From: G032773895 sp965248935
Lineage (GTDB): Bacteria > Pseudomonadota > Gammaproteobacteria > Pseudomonadales > Cellvibrionaceae
Direction of reading: 5' to 3'
NCBI GenBank assembly: GCA_965248935.1
Contig: OZ252214.1
Span: forward strand, 620,001 to 684,000
DNA length: 64,000 bases
The stretch's first letter is position 1. Each line of letters begins with the position of its first letter. A program made the translations under genes and the position numbers. The notes under the pieces are model-generated. The model worked only from the letters and a program-made list of their open reading frames with translations, ran no database searches and was not told the DNA's origin. This document shows, piece by piece, positions 44,731 to 53,782 of the stretch.

Positions 44731-46203
44731 ATGAATACACTACTAAACAGCCTCATACCTACCAGCGCTGGAGGACTATTTTTGGCTTTTCTTGCGTCTG
44801 TTATCGTTTTATATCTATCACGCAAAGCCGCCCATAACGCTATAAATAGCCTATTCGGCAGTCTCTATTCGGGGTTTCGTCTGCTTTCGACCGCAACAGC
44901 GCTCAGTCGTAAGCGTTTGAACGAGCGAAACCGAGAAGTTTTGCTCAATCTGGGCAGAGAACACACTGAAAGAGACATCGAAAAGGCGTTCTTCGAAATC
45001 AGTAAGTTCGTACAAAAAGATCTGGGAGGCTACCCTCAGTTACAAAGACAGATGGGTGAACACATTACCCAAATCCAAGACGACTATGAACTCAGTAAAG
45101 AGGTGCCTACCACGGCACCAGACTGGGTAGACGCGGTCGATGCAGTAACAAAAATTAAAAATACGGAAAACAATCCGTCTCTTAATAGCAAGATACTGCA
45201 ACAAATCCACCAATCTGTTGAGCAGCAATGTAAAGAGAACCTCGAACTCTATAGAGAAGAAAGGACTCAAAGGTATAAGCTTCTTAAAGCCATGACGCCC
45301 TATTGGCGCAAGCTGGCAGGAAGTATTGATGAAGTCGGTGCCCGGTTACAGGAAATCATTACCCGCAGTCAGAACATCGACATGCATATGGCCCGCTACG
45401 ACGAGATTATTACTGGGACAGATAAAGCAGAACGAACCCTAAAAGCCTCCGCTATTACCCAATTTCTGATTGCGTTTATTGTTATTGCCATTGCCGTTGG
45501 GGGGGCATTTTTTAACTTCCATCTTATCGCACTGCCCATGTCAGAAATGGTCGGCTCGATCCAGAGAATTGGCGGGGTAAAAGTTGCAGACCTCGCGGCA
45601 CTGGTCATTATTTGCTTAGAAGTCACTGCGGGTATCTTTTTATTGGAAAGTCTTAGAATTACCAAGCTATTTCCATTAATAGGCTCAATGGACGACAAAA
45701 TCCGCCGAGTCATACTGATTGCATCAGCATTAGTATTGGTTACGTTAGCAGGCACAGAATCGGCACTTGCCTTTATGCGTGATCAAATTGCAAGTGACTT
45801 AGCAGCACTTAGAACGTCCCTTTCAGGAAGCGAAGCGTCACATGCATCTGCATCCACAGGCGGAATCAGTGAATGGATACCCCTAGTGGCCAATATGATT
45901 TTAGGCTTTGTCTTACCGCTCGCCCTCACCATGGTTGCAATTCCATTAGAATATTTACTGCAAACAGGCCGAACAGTATTTGGGAGTATGTTTGAAATAT
46001 TCTTAAACACATTAACTGTTATTTTTAGAGTCTTGGCCATTGTATTCAGGCAGATAGGCAAACTTACCGTCAGCCTATATGACATATTCATTGCTGCACC
46101 ACTATGGATCGAAACTATCGTCTCGAATCAACTCAATAAACAAAGAGAATTCGAACCCGAAAATCAAAACTTCCTGCCAGCGCATGAAGAAACTAGAAAT
46201 TAA
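44731..46203 (+). CDS. polytopic membrane protein with long coiled-coil loop
   Basis: 490 residues. Membrane segments at about 14-30, 243-268, 287-306, 326-346, 384-409 and 424-440. Between the first two lies a 210-residue hydrophilic, heptad-rich region (ERDIEKAFFEISKFVQKDL ... QQIHQSVEQQCKENLELYREE), probably a cytoplasmic or periplasmic coiled coil. No enzymatic motif. It precedes, by 15 bases, the gene of a VWA-like lipoprotein, so both probably act as one envelope complex. I do not recognise a named family; phage-shock or mechanosensing scaffolds are only analogies. Confidence 0.7.
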   Translation: MNTLLNSLIPTSAGGLFLAFLASVIVLYLSRKAAHNAINSLFGSLYSGFRLLSTATALSRKRLNERNREVLLNLGREHTERDIEKAFFEISKFVQKDLGGYPQLQRQMGEHITQIQDDYELSKEVPTTAPDWVDAVDAVTKIKNTENNPSLNSKILQQIHQSVEQQCKENLELYREERTQRYKLLKAMTPYWRKLAGSIDEVGARLQEIITRSQNIDMHMARYDEIITGTDKAERTLKASAITQFLIAFIVIAIAVGGAFFNFHLIALPMSEMVGSIQRIGGVKVADLAALVIICLEVTAGIFLLESLRITKLFPLIGSMDDKIRRVILIASALVLVTLAGTESALAFMRDQIASDLAALRTSLSGSEASHASASTGGISEWIPLVANMILGFVLPLALTMVAIPLEYLLQTGRTVFGSMFEIFLNTLTVIFRVLAIVFRQIGKLTVSLYDIFIAAPLWIETIVSNQLNKQREFEPENQNFLPAHEETRN

Positions 46204-46218
46204 TTTTGGGAAGAAAAT

Positions 46219-46908
46219 ATGAATAATCGACATTACTGGAGAAAGCCCTCCAAAGTTTTTTCGAGCCTATTGCTTGCAAGTATGATTCTTGCGAGCCTTG
46301 CTGGCTGCGGTGAAAGATCAGAGCAAACTAACTATTCGAAAGGCGTCTACTTGTTGCTCGATACATCCGGCACCTATACCAAAGAGCTTCACAAAGCTAA
46401 GCAGATAATTAATTATATGCTTGCAATGATGGAACCTGGCGACGCATTCACCGTGGCACGAATAGACAGCGGTAGTTTCAGCGAGAAAGATATTGTAGCA
46501 AAAGTTGTCTTGGATGGCCGCCCGTCCATATCCAATAAGCAAAAAAGAGAATTTGCAGCAACCATTGATAAATTTGTTACAGAAGTAAAAAGCAGTGCCT
46601 ACACCGATATTTCAGGTGGATTGCTTCAAGCCATTGAACACTTAAATGAAGCAAACGTCGGGGATAAAACCATTATGATTTACTCTGACTTAAAGGAGGA
46701 TTTACCGAAGGGCTTCGTCAGAGAGTTTAATATGACACTGGATGGCTTCAATGTTAAAGCACTCAATGTTACGAAACTTCGAGCGGATAACCAAAACCCT
46801 CAAGAGTATCTAGATCGAGTGGAATACTGGCGCTATAAAATCGAGCAAGGAGGTGGACAATGGATAGTAATCAACGACCTCGATAAACCAGAAGCAATTG
46901 CCCTGTAG
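46219..46908 (+). CDS. VWA-like lipoprotein
   Basis: 229 residues. Signal peptide with lipobox SLAGC (Cys30), then a von Willebrand A-type domain: KGVYLLLDTSGTY gives a MIDAS-like DxSxT (Asp48, Ser50, Thr52), a Thr in SSAYTDISGGLLQAIEHL and an Asp in MIYSDLKEDLP complete it. VWA domains bind a metal and mediate protein contacts. GGAAG lies before the start. Second gene of an operon with the coiled-coil membrane protein. Confidence 0.75.
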   Translation: MNNRHYWRKPSKVFSSLLLASMILASLAGCGERSEQTNYSKGVYLLLDTSGTYTKELHKAKQIINYMLAMMEPGDAFTVARIDSGSFSEKDIVAKVVLDGRPSISNKQKREFAATIDKFVTEVKSSAYTDISGGLLQAIEHLNEANVGDKTIMIYSDLKEDLPKGFVREFNMTLDGFNVKALNVTKLRADNQNPQEYLDRVEYWRYKIEQGGGQWIVINDLDKPEAIAL

Positions 46909-46920
46909 ATTTCTTCACCT

Positions 46921-46970
46921 GTGCCCCAGTACCACCAATAGATAAGGGTTGGGTTGGGGCACGCTCTCTT
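46921..46970 (+). terminator. possible terminator of the membrane-protein/VWA operon
   Basis: GTGCCCCA (46921-46928) pairs with TGGGGCAC (46955-46962), with further short complementarity inside, then CTCTCTTTCC. Twelve bases after the VWA gene stop. Confidence 0.45.
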
Positions 46971-47016
46971 TCCTCAACCCCCGTCACGGCGCAGTTTCAA
47001 TAGTCCAGCCTATTTC

Positions 47017-47061
47017 AACTAAACCCATCTTAACTAAACCCATCTCAACGAAACCAATTTG
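47017..47061. repeat. 15-bp x 3 imperfect tandem repeat before the CBS gene
   Basis: AACTAAACCCATCTT, AACTAAACCCATCTC and AACGAAACCAATTTG in a row, ending at the first possible start of the CBS-domain gene. Confidence 0.7.
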
Positions 47062-47063
47062 CT

Positions 47064-47516
47064 ATGCTTAAGATAAGCCAAGCTATTTTAATGACAAAAG
47101 ACCGATACGCCCCTATGCCTATTGAAGACATTATGACCACCAAAGTTCTTACCATTACACCAAAGCACACAGTGGGAGAAATGAGCAAGATATTTAAGTC
47201 AATGTCCCTACATCACCTTCTTGTCGTCGAAAACAATAAACTGCTCGGAGTAGTCACTGATCGAGAGGTATTGAAGGTCATAAGCCCTTTCATTAATACA
47301 AAACACGAAACGGCCAGGGATAAGCTTACACTGTCCTATACCGCACAGCAGCTTATGAGCAAAAAGCTCATTACCATAGGCCCTAAAGCCAGTATCCGAG
47401 AAGCGGGAAGATTATTATTAGAAAATAAAATTTATCTATTACCAGTTATCAATGAAGATGAGACACTTATTGGGGTACTCAGTTGGAAAGATGTGCTTCA
47501 ACATATTATTAATTAA
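47064..47516 (+). CDS. two-CBS-domain protein
   Basis: 150 residues if started at 47064; an ATG at 47091 is an alternative. Two CBS motifs: PIEDIMTTKVLTITPKHTVGEM ... HHLLVVENNKLLGVVTDREVL and TAQQLMSKKLITIGPKASIREA ... YLLPVINEDETLIGVLSWKDVL. Such stand-alone pairs bind adenosine nucleotides and regulate unknown partners. It is monocistronic. Confidence 0.88.
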   Translation: MLKISQAILMTKDRYAPMPIEDIMTTKVLTITPKHTVGEMSKIFKSMSLHHLLVVENNKLLGVVTDREVLKVISPFINTKHETARDKLTLSYTAQQLMSKKLITIGPKASIREAGRLLLENKIYLLPVINEDETLIGVLSWKDVLQHIIN

Positions 47517-47597
47517 TGCCTTTGCTAATCATCTATCCCAAAAAATACCTTTACACAAAATTCACGACCGAGTTCACATTATTAAAATTTAGTATTT

Positions 47598-47613
47598 GTC
47601 GAATTATATTACA
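47598..47613 (+). promoter_or_regulatory. GTCGAAT-N4-TTACA motif, copy 1 of 3
   Basis: GTCGAATTATATTACA, followed by TTTCTTAAC; the copy before PEP-CTERM gene 1 is also followed by a T-run and TTAAC. Confidence 0.55.
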
Positions 47614-47744
47614 TTTCTTAACCCGTTCTTAATACTCGGAACTGCCCTGCACTTCTGAAACAATGTATCAGCATAATCAGAATTCACTCCGTACGATCAT
47701 ATAATTAAATTTCGAGTTACAAGTAATCACTCAAAAAATGACAA

Positions 47745-47791
47745 GTCGAATTTCTTTACAGAATAAATCTAATAAGTCGAATTTCTTTACA
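47745..47791 (+). promoter_or_regulatory. GTCGAAT-N4-TTACA motif, copies 2 and 3, 31 bp apart
   Basis: GTCGAATTTCTTTACA at 47745-47760 and again, identical with two further AA bases 5', at 47776-47791. The 31-base period is close to three helical turns, so bound proteins would sit on one face of the DNA. They end 110 bases before the start codon. Confidence 0.6.
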
Positions 47792-47901
47792 AACCAAATT
47801 AAACTGATTTGTCATTTGTAAAAAATAAACTGTTGATCAAAATTAAAAATTTCTATTACTATTCTAAAAATTTCTTACAACAACGGATATAAGGATAAAT
47901 T

Positions 47902-48639
47902 ATGTTTAGAAAAATGGCATTATATGTTTTAACGCTCACTCTATTACCCACCATTGGAAATGCGTATGTTATTGATATTAACTATACGGGCGTAGTTAGC
48001 GGTGCAAGTGAACCAGATTTTATTTCAGGATGGTTTAGAGTAGATTTCAATGATCACCCATTAATTCAAGGAGACCGGGCACTGCTTGAACATAATTATG
48101 GGTCAGCTTATACATCGGATCTCAATGACAGTTTTATTAGTTCAACTCTTACTGACCACGGTGGTTATATTCCACCAACGCCCACCTCCATTAGTGAAAG
48201 CGTACAGGTGCGCAATGTACCAACAAATACCACCAATACGGGTGATATATATTTTGATGATTACCTAACAGTATATGATTCATTTCATAGTATTACAGGT
48301 ACACAAGATGCATTCGGCAATACTTCCTTTACCTCTGGCAGCCATAATTTAGCTATCATGATAACAGGGCCAGACTTTATTGATTCATATGTTCTCGACG
48401 ACTTGGATATTTATATCGACAATGCGGCACAATTAACAAACTCTTCAGGGTACATAGACGTAAGGAGTGGAACTTTTAACACAGTAGGCGAACAAACCAT
48501 AGAGCATTCTACGGGCAGAACATTTGACCTTACATCAGTAAGAGTTGTTTCGAGCGTTCCTGAGCCCAGCTCACTTAGTATTATGTTTCTAGGCTGTATT
48601 GCACTTATGTGCCGCCGAAAATTCTCCAAAACACATTAA
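47902..48639 (+). CDS. PEP-CTERM sorting-domain protein 2
   Basis: 245 residues with signal peptide MFRKMALYVLTLTLLPTIGNA, a strand-rich body (YVIDINYTGVVSGASEPDFISGWFRVDFND) and the PEP-CTERM tail VPEPSSLSIMFLGCIALMCRRKF. It resembles the protein at 8714-9442 in opening strand (VIxINYxG / VINIEFGG), size and in the TFDLTSVRVVSSVPEP / SFDVTSLRISTVPEP junction, so the two are distant paralogs. Processed by an exosortase encoded elsewhere. Start is supported by AAGGA. Confidence 0.87.
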   Translation: MFRKMALYVLTLTLLPTIGNAYVIDINYTGVVSGASEPDFISGWFRVDFNDHPLIQGDRALLEHNYGSAYTSDLNDSFISSTLTDHGGYIPPTPTSISESVQVRNVPTNTTNTGDIYFDDYLTVYDSFHSITGTQDAFGNTSFTSGSHNLAIMITGPDFIDSYVLDDLDIYIDNAAQLTNSSGYIDVRSGTFNTVGEQTIEHSTGRTFDLTSVRVVSSVPEPSSLSIMFLGCIALMCRRKFSKTH

Positions 48640-48651
48640 ACCAAGCGGCAA

Positions 48652-48693
48652 TTTAAGTGGCCTTGTTTAAGTGACTTTGTTTAAGTGATTTTA
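48652..48693. repeat. 14-bp x 3 tandem repeat after PEP-CTERM gene 2
   Basis: TTTAAGTGGCCTTG, TTTAAGTGACTTTG and TTTAAGTGATTTTA in a row directly before the terminator. Confidence 0.8.
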
Positions 48694-48695
48694 TT

Positions 48696-48722
48696 CAAGG
48701 GGCGCAAGCCCCTTGCATTTCT
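48696..48722 (+). terminator. intrinsic terminator of PEP-CTERM gene 2
   Basis: CAAGGGGC, a GCAA tetraloop and GCCCCTTG form a perfect 8-base stem followed by CATTTCTATT. 57 bases after the stop. Confidence 0.7.
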
Positions 48723-48750
48723 ATTAGCATCGTTTTACTGAAAACCAACG

Positions 48751-49479
48751 CTATTTTTTGAAAACCAAATAGAGAAACTTAGCCATTCCCAATTGCAATA
48801 CAATAAAAAGTATACCGATTAAAATACCCCAAACAACAGCAATATACGCAAATAAATTAGGCGCCAACATCAAGGTAGACATTAACGAATCTTGATAGTA
48901 AAAAAACCATTGGTGCCCATCAGAAAACGAAACTCGATGCAACCAATCAAACACATATTGTGGTCCACTCAACAATATGGTTACGGCTCCAGAAGCAATA
49001 ATAATAGCCATTCCAAATATTTGCTGTTTCAATTTTGGAACTTGCTTACGCTTTAAATATAAATATATATTTGAAGCTCCCCAAAGGAGAGAGAGACACA
49101 GAAACGGCAAATAAAAAAAGGTAATAATACCCGCAACAGCGTTTAAATGAACAATTTCATTCCGTATTAACAGCTTCTGCTCCCCTCTACTGCTAGGCGT
49201 TTGGTAGTGAATATCACCCAAACCTTCCCCTCTTGAATGGATAGCCTTAACAATTTCAAAAAAAATCTGTTCTCGTTGTTGTTTGCTGGTTTCTCCAAAA
49301 CCTAGCTTATTTTTATTTTGTGGGGCATATATATCAATTCCCTCTCCTATACCACCATAGTCATGCCATATCCCGTAAAAAAAATTACAGTTTGCCATAA
49401 GCATCCAACTTAGCAATACAGCAACAAAGAACGTCAAAACTGAATAATACACAGTAAAGGCGGTTGATTTTAGTTTCAC
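48751..49479 (-). CDS. DUF1461-like integral membrane protein
   Basis: 242 residues. Membrane segments at about 12-30, 115-135, 152-172 and 208-235, with a large external loop after the first. The layout (TM, loop with a L/V-x-HL motif as in RNEIVHLNAVAGI, then three TM) resembles the TIGR01906/DUF1461 family of unknown function. Convergent with PEP-CTERM gene 2. Confidence 0.55.
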   Translation of the reverse strand: MKLKSTAFTVYYSVLTFFVAVLLSWMLMANCNFFYGIWHDYGGIGEGIDIYAPQNKNKLGFGETSKQQREQIFFEIVKAIHSRGEGLGDIHYQTPSSRGEQKLLIRNEIVHLNAVAGIITFFYLPFLCLSLLWGASNIYLYLKRKQVPKLKQQIFGMAIIIASGAVTILLSGPQYVFDWLHRVSFSDGHQWFFYYQDSLMSTLMLAPNLFAYIAVVWGILIGILFIVLQLGMAKFLYLVFKK

Positions 49480-49537
49480 TCTATAAACCCTTCAATATAA
49501 GAGCAAAGATAATACCACTGAAAGGAAAAAATGAGGG

Positions 49538-50725
49538 TTAGAAAAGCTCGATGTCGTCTTTAGAATCGTATTCAAGTGGGGCCGCCGTGGTGAGCGTTTC
49601 AGCTATTATATGCTGTTGCTCCTCAGTTAAATTGCTCAGTAAAGCGACAACATCAGATAAGTTTGTTTCAATAGAGGTGTTTTTTTCCAAACAGACATGA
49701 ACATCATCTGCCGCATCTTCTACCAGCTCACACACATATTCCTCTTGATCCGTTTCCAACCCCATCCGTTTCATATCTAAAGACAATGTTTCGATAAGCT
49801 CAGTCATGATGCTCGAAACCGCAGTCATATTGCTCTTAAACAAGTCTCTTATAGTGGTGATTGTCATCTGCACCACGTCAATAGACTCGGTGAGATCTTT
49901 GTTTTGAGATTGGAGTGCATGTTCAACATCAATCACACGAACCTTGGCATCTGCTGCCCCTAAAATAAATGGAAAAATATCCTTCAAACGACCATACTGA
50001 GCCCGATCACCTAGCGGCATATTTTTTACAAGCAATACGACCTGAGGAAAATTAACAACCGTACGGCTACCAAAATCAACATATCGATCCTGTCCCCGAA
50101 GCATTGAAATAAGCTCCTTTTCTAATGGTGCTGGCTGAAGTAACGTGGACGACTTATAAAAGCGACCTTGACAACCCTCAAACATCACGACCGAATTCAA
50201 CCCAAGCCCCTTCATAAAGTCCATAATACAGTCAGCAAGAGAATCAAAATCCGTGGTTAAATACAAACGTTCAACAAGACGAATCGCTTTCCCCAATTCA
50301 AAGCTTGCAGACATCGCCTCCATAGCATTGCTCGCCTCATTCATCAACGTATACTTTTCTTTCGAAAGCTGAGAGATGATCTTGATCTTAATTAGCAGCT
50401 CTTCATGATCACAGGGCTTAATCAGATAGTCGTCAGCACCCACCTCATAACCTTGCATACGTTCACGGAGAGAACTGTTTGATGACAGGAAAATAACGCG
50501 GGTTTCTCTAGTTATCTCGTTTTGCTTGAGTATATCGCAAATATCGTAGCCACTACGACCTGGCATTTCGACATCAAGTAGAATAATGTCTGGACGCCAT
50601 GCATAGACTTCCTGAAGACCTTCCTCCCCACCAAATGCACAACGAACTTCACACTCACCAGCTAAAAACTTACCTAGGTATATATGAACCAATTTGTCGT
50701 CATCTATGATTAGAACCTTTTCCAT
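49538..50725 (-). CDS. response regulator with GAF-like middle region
   Basis: 395 residues from the ATG giving MEKVLIIDDDK; the frame extends to 50794 with a hydrophobic stretch that is probably not translated. Receiver domain 1-120 with the acidic pair DD, phospho-acceptor Asp in DIILLDVEMPG, Ser/Thr in FLSSNSS and Lys in LIKPCD. The middle (about 150-275) looks like a GAF-type fold; the C-terminus is helical and acidic. No DNA-binding, GGDEF or EAL domain. It lies downstream of two diguanylate cyclases on the same strand; no sensor kinase nearby. Confidence 0.85.
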   Translation of the reverse strand: MEKVLIIDDDKLVHIYLGKFLAGECEVRCAFGGEEGLQEVYAWRPDIILLDVEMPGRSGYDICDILKQNEITRETRVIFLSSNSSLRERMQGYEVGADDYLIKPCDHEELLIKIKIISQLSKEKYTLMNEASNAMEAMSASFELGKAIRLVERLYLTTDFDSLADCIMDFMKGLGLNSVVMFEGCQGRFYKSSTLLQPAPLEKELISMLRGQDRYVDFGSRTVVNFPQVVLLVKNMPLGDRAQYGRLKDIFPFILGAADAKVRVIDVEHALQSQNKDLTESIDVVQMTITTIRDLFKSNMTAVSSIMTELIETLSLDMKRMGLETDQEEYVCELVEDAADDVHVCLEKNTSIETNLSDVVALLSNLTEEQQHIIAETLTTAAPLEYDSKDDIELF

Positions 50726-50977
50726 AAAAGCGACACACAAACCCAAATCAAATAGAATAAATAGAAAAACAGAAAATAAAAAGCCTATCCGCATATTAGA
50801 GAAGTTTGGAAACTCTTATATGCTATTAACTTAACTCTAGCAGAATAGATTAAAGTTTGACCATGTTTTCATGCATAAGACTTACAATACACGTAACGAA
50901 ATAACCATGATAAAAAAATGGTTATAGAACAGGAAGGAAGAGGAAGCCACCAATAATAGAATGTATATATCCCCTAC

Positions 50978-52315
50978 TCAATGACCAGCCAACTCCATAA
51001 GTTTATCAGTACCATAATCCACTTTAATCTGTTTTATTCCCTGACTTTTTGCTTCTAAAAGTGCATTATCAGCTCGCTTGATAAAGTTCCCAATGGATTC
51101 TTCCGGGTTCATTTCTGCAATACCAATGCTACAACTTACAGCGATACCTAACGGCCAGGATTTTTTGTCAACAGCATCTGTAATTTTCTTCGCAACAATA
51201 GTCGCGGATTGAACAGAGGTGCCTTTACACAAAAGCAGGAACTCATCGTCATTCCAACGGCAAAATATATCTTCACGTCGAGTACACTGATTAATTAAAG
51301 CGCAAAAGTGTACCAATATTTCATCTCCCATTTCCTTACCGTATCGCTCATTAATCAAATAATATTGATCAATATCGACAAATAACAAAGAAAGGGACTT
51401 TTTCTTTAATTTAACTAAATCGGTTTCAACATGCAGGTGACTTCTAAGCCCTAGACGATTATATATTCCTGTTAGAGAATCACGCGTTGCGAGAGTTTCC
51501 AATTCTTGCCTTTCAATTTCTAAAACTTTGTTAATTTCCTGAAGTGCATTTTTCTGCGCTCTTATTTGCTCAACAGCTTTGCGAGCCGTTACAAAATTAG
51601 ACAACAGATATATAGCAGCAGAACCCACCCATAAGGCAATAATAATAAGTTGTAATTTGACGTATCCGATCCACTTTCCAGAGAAAGTCAAGGAACGGAA
51701 AAAAAACTTTATCTCAGTCTCAGATTCCATCTCATTTAAACCAAATGAAAACGCAACCACATTGCTAAAATCAGGTTTTACTTTATCTGGCGGAACTTGA
51801 AATTCATTTACCCACCACATTGCCACTTGAAATTTACTTAACTCAGTAACAAATGGATTTTCTTCTTGAACCGGGTTGTAATGAAGCTCATGTACTCTTA
51901 AAGAGTTAAATTTATCATACGAGGAAAACTCATCATCAAATACATGAATAAATATCCGTATAGGGTTAGATGTGTTTATAGTTTCAAGGTTTAATTCAAC
52001 CCTGTCGTAACCTGTTAAATCAAAATGAATATTGCCAGGACCAGGCCCAAGTAAAAAACCACAATAGGGGTATTTGTAGGTATCACTGTAGTGACAGCTT
52101 AAAACCAGCTCATTTCCTTGACGAATAATGGTGCCAGAACTTTCTCCACCAAGTTCACTGTCAGCATATACGGATTTTTTTAGAGGTGTACCTGAGTCAA
52201 TACGAATCGTTTTATTCATCCCATAACTGTGCCACACAAGCAATACCACAGTCACTATGACAAGGCATAGAACCCATATTTTCAGAGGTTTAATATATAA
52301 AGTGCGCAGTGCCAA
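50978..52315 (-). CDS. membrane diguanylate cyclase-like protein with degenerate GGDEF
   Basis: 445 residues. TM1 about 13-29, periplasmic jelly-roll-like domain about 35-215 (FDLTGYDRVELNLETI, FQVAMWWVNEFQVPPD, FSFGLNEMESE), TM2 about 221-240, coiled coil, then GGDEF domain from ATRDSLTGIYNR (277-). The signature reads NDDEF at residues 355-359 rather than GGDEF. The substitution removes the two glycines that hold GTP, so cyclase activity is doubtful; a receptor role or pairing with the neighbour is possible. Paralog of the next gene upstream, same strand. Confidence 0.88.
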   Translation of the reverse strand: MALRTLYIKPLKIWVLCLVIVTVVLLVWHSYGMNKTIRIDSGTPLKKSVYADSELGGESSGTIIRQGNELVLSCHYSDTYKYPYCGFLLGPGPGNIHFDLTGYDRVELNLETINTSNPIRIFIHVFDDEFSSYDKFNSLRVHELHYNPVQEENPFVTELSKFQVAMWWVNEFQVPPDKVKPDFSNVVAFSFGLNEMESETEIKFFFRSLTFSGKWIGYVKLQLIIIALWVGSAAIYLLSNFVTARKAVEQIRAQKNALQEINKVLEIERQELETLATRDSLTGIYNRLGLRSHLHVETDLVKLKKKSLSLLFVDIDQYYLINERYGKEMGDEILVHFCALINQCTRREDIFCRWNDDEFLLLCKGTSVQSATIVAKKITDAVDKKSWPLGIAVSCSIGIAEMNPEESIGNFIKRADNALLEAKSQGIKQIKVDYGTDKLMELAGH

Positions 52316-52459
52316 CTCGTTAATATTAGAGGAGTTCTGTCCCCTAACCTCAATCTTTAATCTGCCAAAAGTATAGCTGGTCTATCAATTCCCAGCCCCC
52401 GCTATAAAACTCACGATAACCCAAACATGTTATAGCACCCACCATTATCGCATCACACA

Positions 52460-53782
52460 CTACATTAATTTTAGCGATGCATCCCTTTTTTCTTGAAGAT
52501 CAGCAACAACTCTATTCCGCCCGGTTTCCTTTGCTTTATATAAATTTACATCCGCTCGGCGTATAAAGTTGCCGATTGACTCCTCAGGATTCATTTCAGC
52601 AACACCAAAACTACAAGTGAGATAAAGTGATTTCGGCCAAGTATGATTATTGATCAAGCCACGGAGTTTTTCTGCTATAGCAACGGCTTCTTTTAGCGGA
52701 GTTCCATCGCACATCATCAGAAACTCATCCCCACCCCAGCGACAAAAAATATCTTGTGCCCGTATATTAGACTCGACAAGATCTGCAAATTCTTTTAAAA
52801 CCTGATCACCAGTGTGATGATTCGTACCGTCATTAACTTCTTTATAATTATCTATATCAATAAAGATTACAGACAATTCCGACTGACACTGTTTTACCAA
52901 AGCGGACTGAGAATGAAGGTGATGACGTAAGCCAAAACGATTGTAAACACCCGTAAGAGAGTCCCTAGTCGCCAAGCTTTCCAGTTCTCGGCGTTCCAAT
53001 TCTAATGCCGAATTGATGTCTTCCAGTTCCTCTTTCTCTGCTTTGGCAGTGTCTATAGCCCTTTGAGTAGACATAAAGCTCGCAAACAAATATATAAGCG
53101 CCGACACAATCCACGTACCAATAATAAGGGATTGCAACGTGTGGCGGCCAATCCACTTGCCCTTTAAAGTAAGCGAACGAAACCGGAGTTCATGCATATC
53201 TTCGCCAGCATTCAGGCTAAACCCAAAACCAAAACTGACAATATTATCTAACTCGCGGTCAACCAAACTTGGAGGAATACTAAATTCATTGACCCACCAA
53301 ATGGCTACCTGAAACTTATCCAGAGAAGTGGTGAAGGGGATTACTTCTCGATTGGGATCAAAATGAAGCTCATTGACTTTTAACGTGCGAAAGTCCTTTT
53401 TGTCAGCATAATCAGAGTTGTAGTTACGAAGATATACGCGCACTGCGTTAGACTGTACGGACGAAGTAAGGTCTAACTCAAGGGTATCGTATCCAGAAAG
53501 GTCATAGCCCTCTGTTAGCTCACCAGGACCAAGGTTAAACCCACAATACGGCCAACGATATACGTGGCTAAACGCACAAGTAGTAACAAGTTCATCTCCA
53601 ACCTTCAAAACCGTGGCTACGCTTTCCCCTCCAAACTCTCGGTCATCATAACTCCACATACGCAGGCTTGTGGATGCATCTATCCTAAGTTCGCGGTTCA
53701 TCCCGAACTCATTCCATACCAGCAAAACACAACTAATAGTGATAAGAACCGCCATCCAAATTTTGGATATTTTTTGAAGCAC
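52460..53782 (-). CDS. membrane diguanylate cyclase with jelly-roll-like sensor
   Basis: 440 residues. Same architecture as the neighbour: TM1 about 8-24, periplasmic domain about 30-210 (YDLSGYDTLELDLTSSV, FQVAIWWVNEFSIPPS), TM2 about 215-235, coiled coil and GGDEF domain with an intact GGDEF at residues 350-354. The periplasmic part resembles CBM11/CIA30-type jelly rolls, which bind sugars in other contexts. It should make c-di-GMP in response to a periplasmic ligand. Tandem duplication with the gene at 50978. Confidence 0.9.
   Translation of the reverse strand: MLQKISKIWMAVLITISCVLLVWNEFGMNRELRIDASTSLRMWSYDDREFGGESVATVLKVGDELVTTCAFSHVYRWPYCGFNLGPGELTEGYDLSGYDTLELDLTSSVQSNAVRVYLRNYNSDYADKKDFRTLKVNELHFDPNREVIPFTTSLDKFQVAIWWVNEFSIPPSLVDRELDNIVSFGFGFSLNAGEDMHELRFRSLTLKGKWIGRHTLQSLIIGTWIVSALIYLFASFMSTQRAIDTAKAEKEELEDINSALELERRELESLATRDSLTGVYNRFGLRHHLHSQSALVKQCQSELSVIFIDIDNYKEVNDGTNHHTGDQVLKEFADLVESNIRAQDIFCRWGGDEFLMMCDGTPLKEAVAIAEKLRGLINNHTWPKSLYLTCSFGVAEMNPEESIGNFIRRADVNLYKAKETGRNRVVADLQEKRDASLKLM

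Larger units (their letters stand above)
47517..47901. other. 385-base region upstream of PEP-CTERM gene 2
   Basis: Holds three copies of the GTCGAAT-N4-TTACA motif (listed separately) and AAGGA seven bases before the start at 47902. Very AT-rich; no gene. Confidence 0.6.

Noticed and set aside
47630..47660. Sigma-54-like GGAACTGCCCTGC upstream of PEP-CTERM gene 2
   Set aside because: GG and GC are separated by 9 rather than 10 bases and the rest of the consensus is poor.
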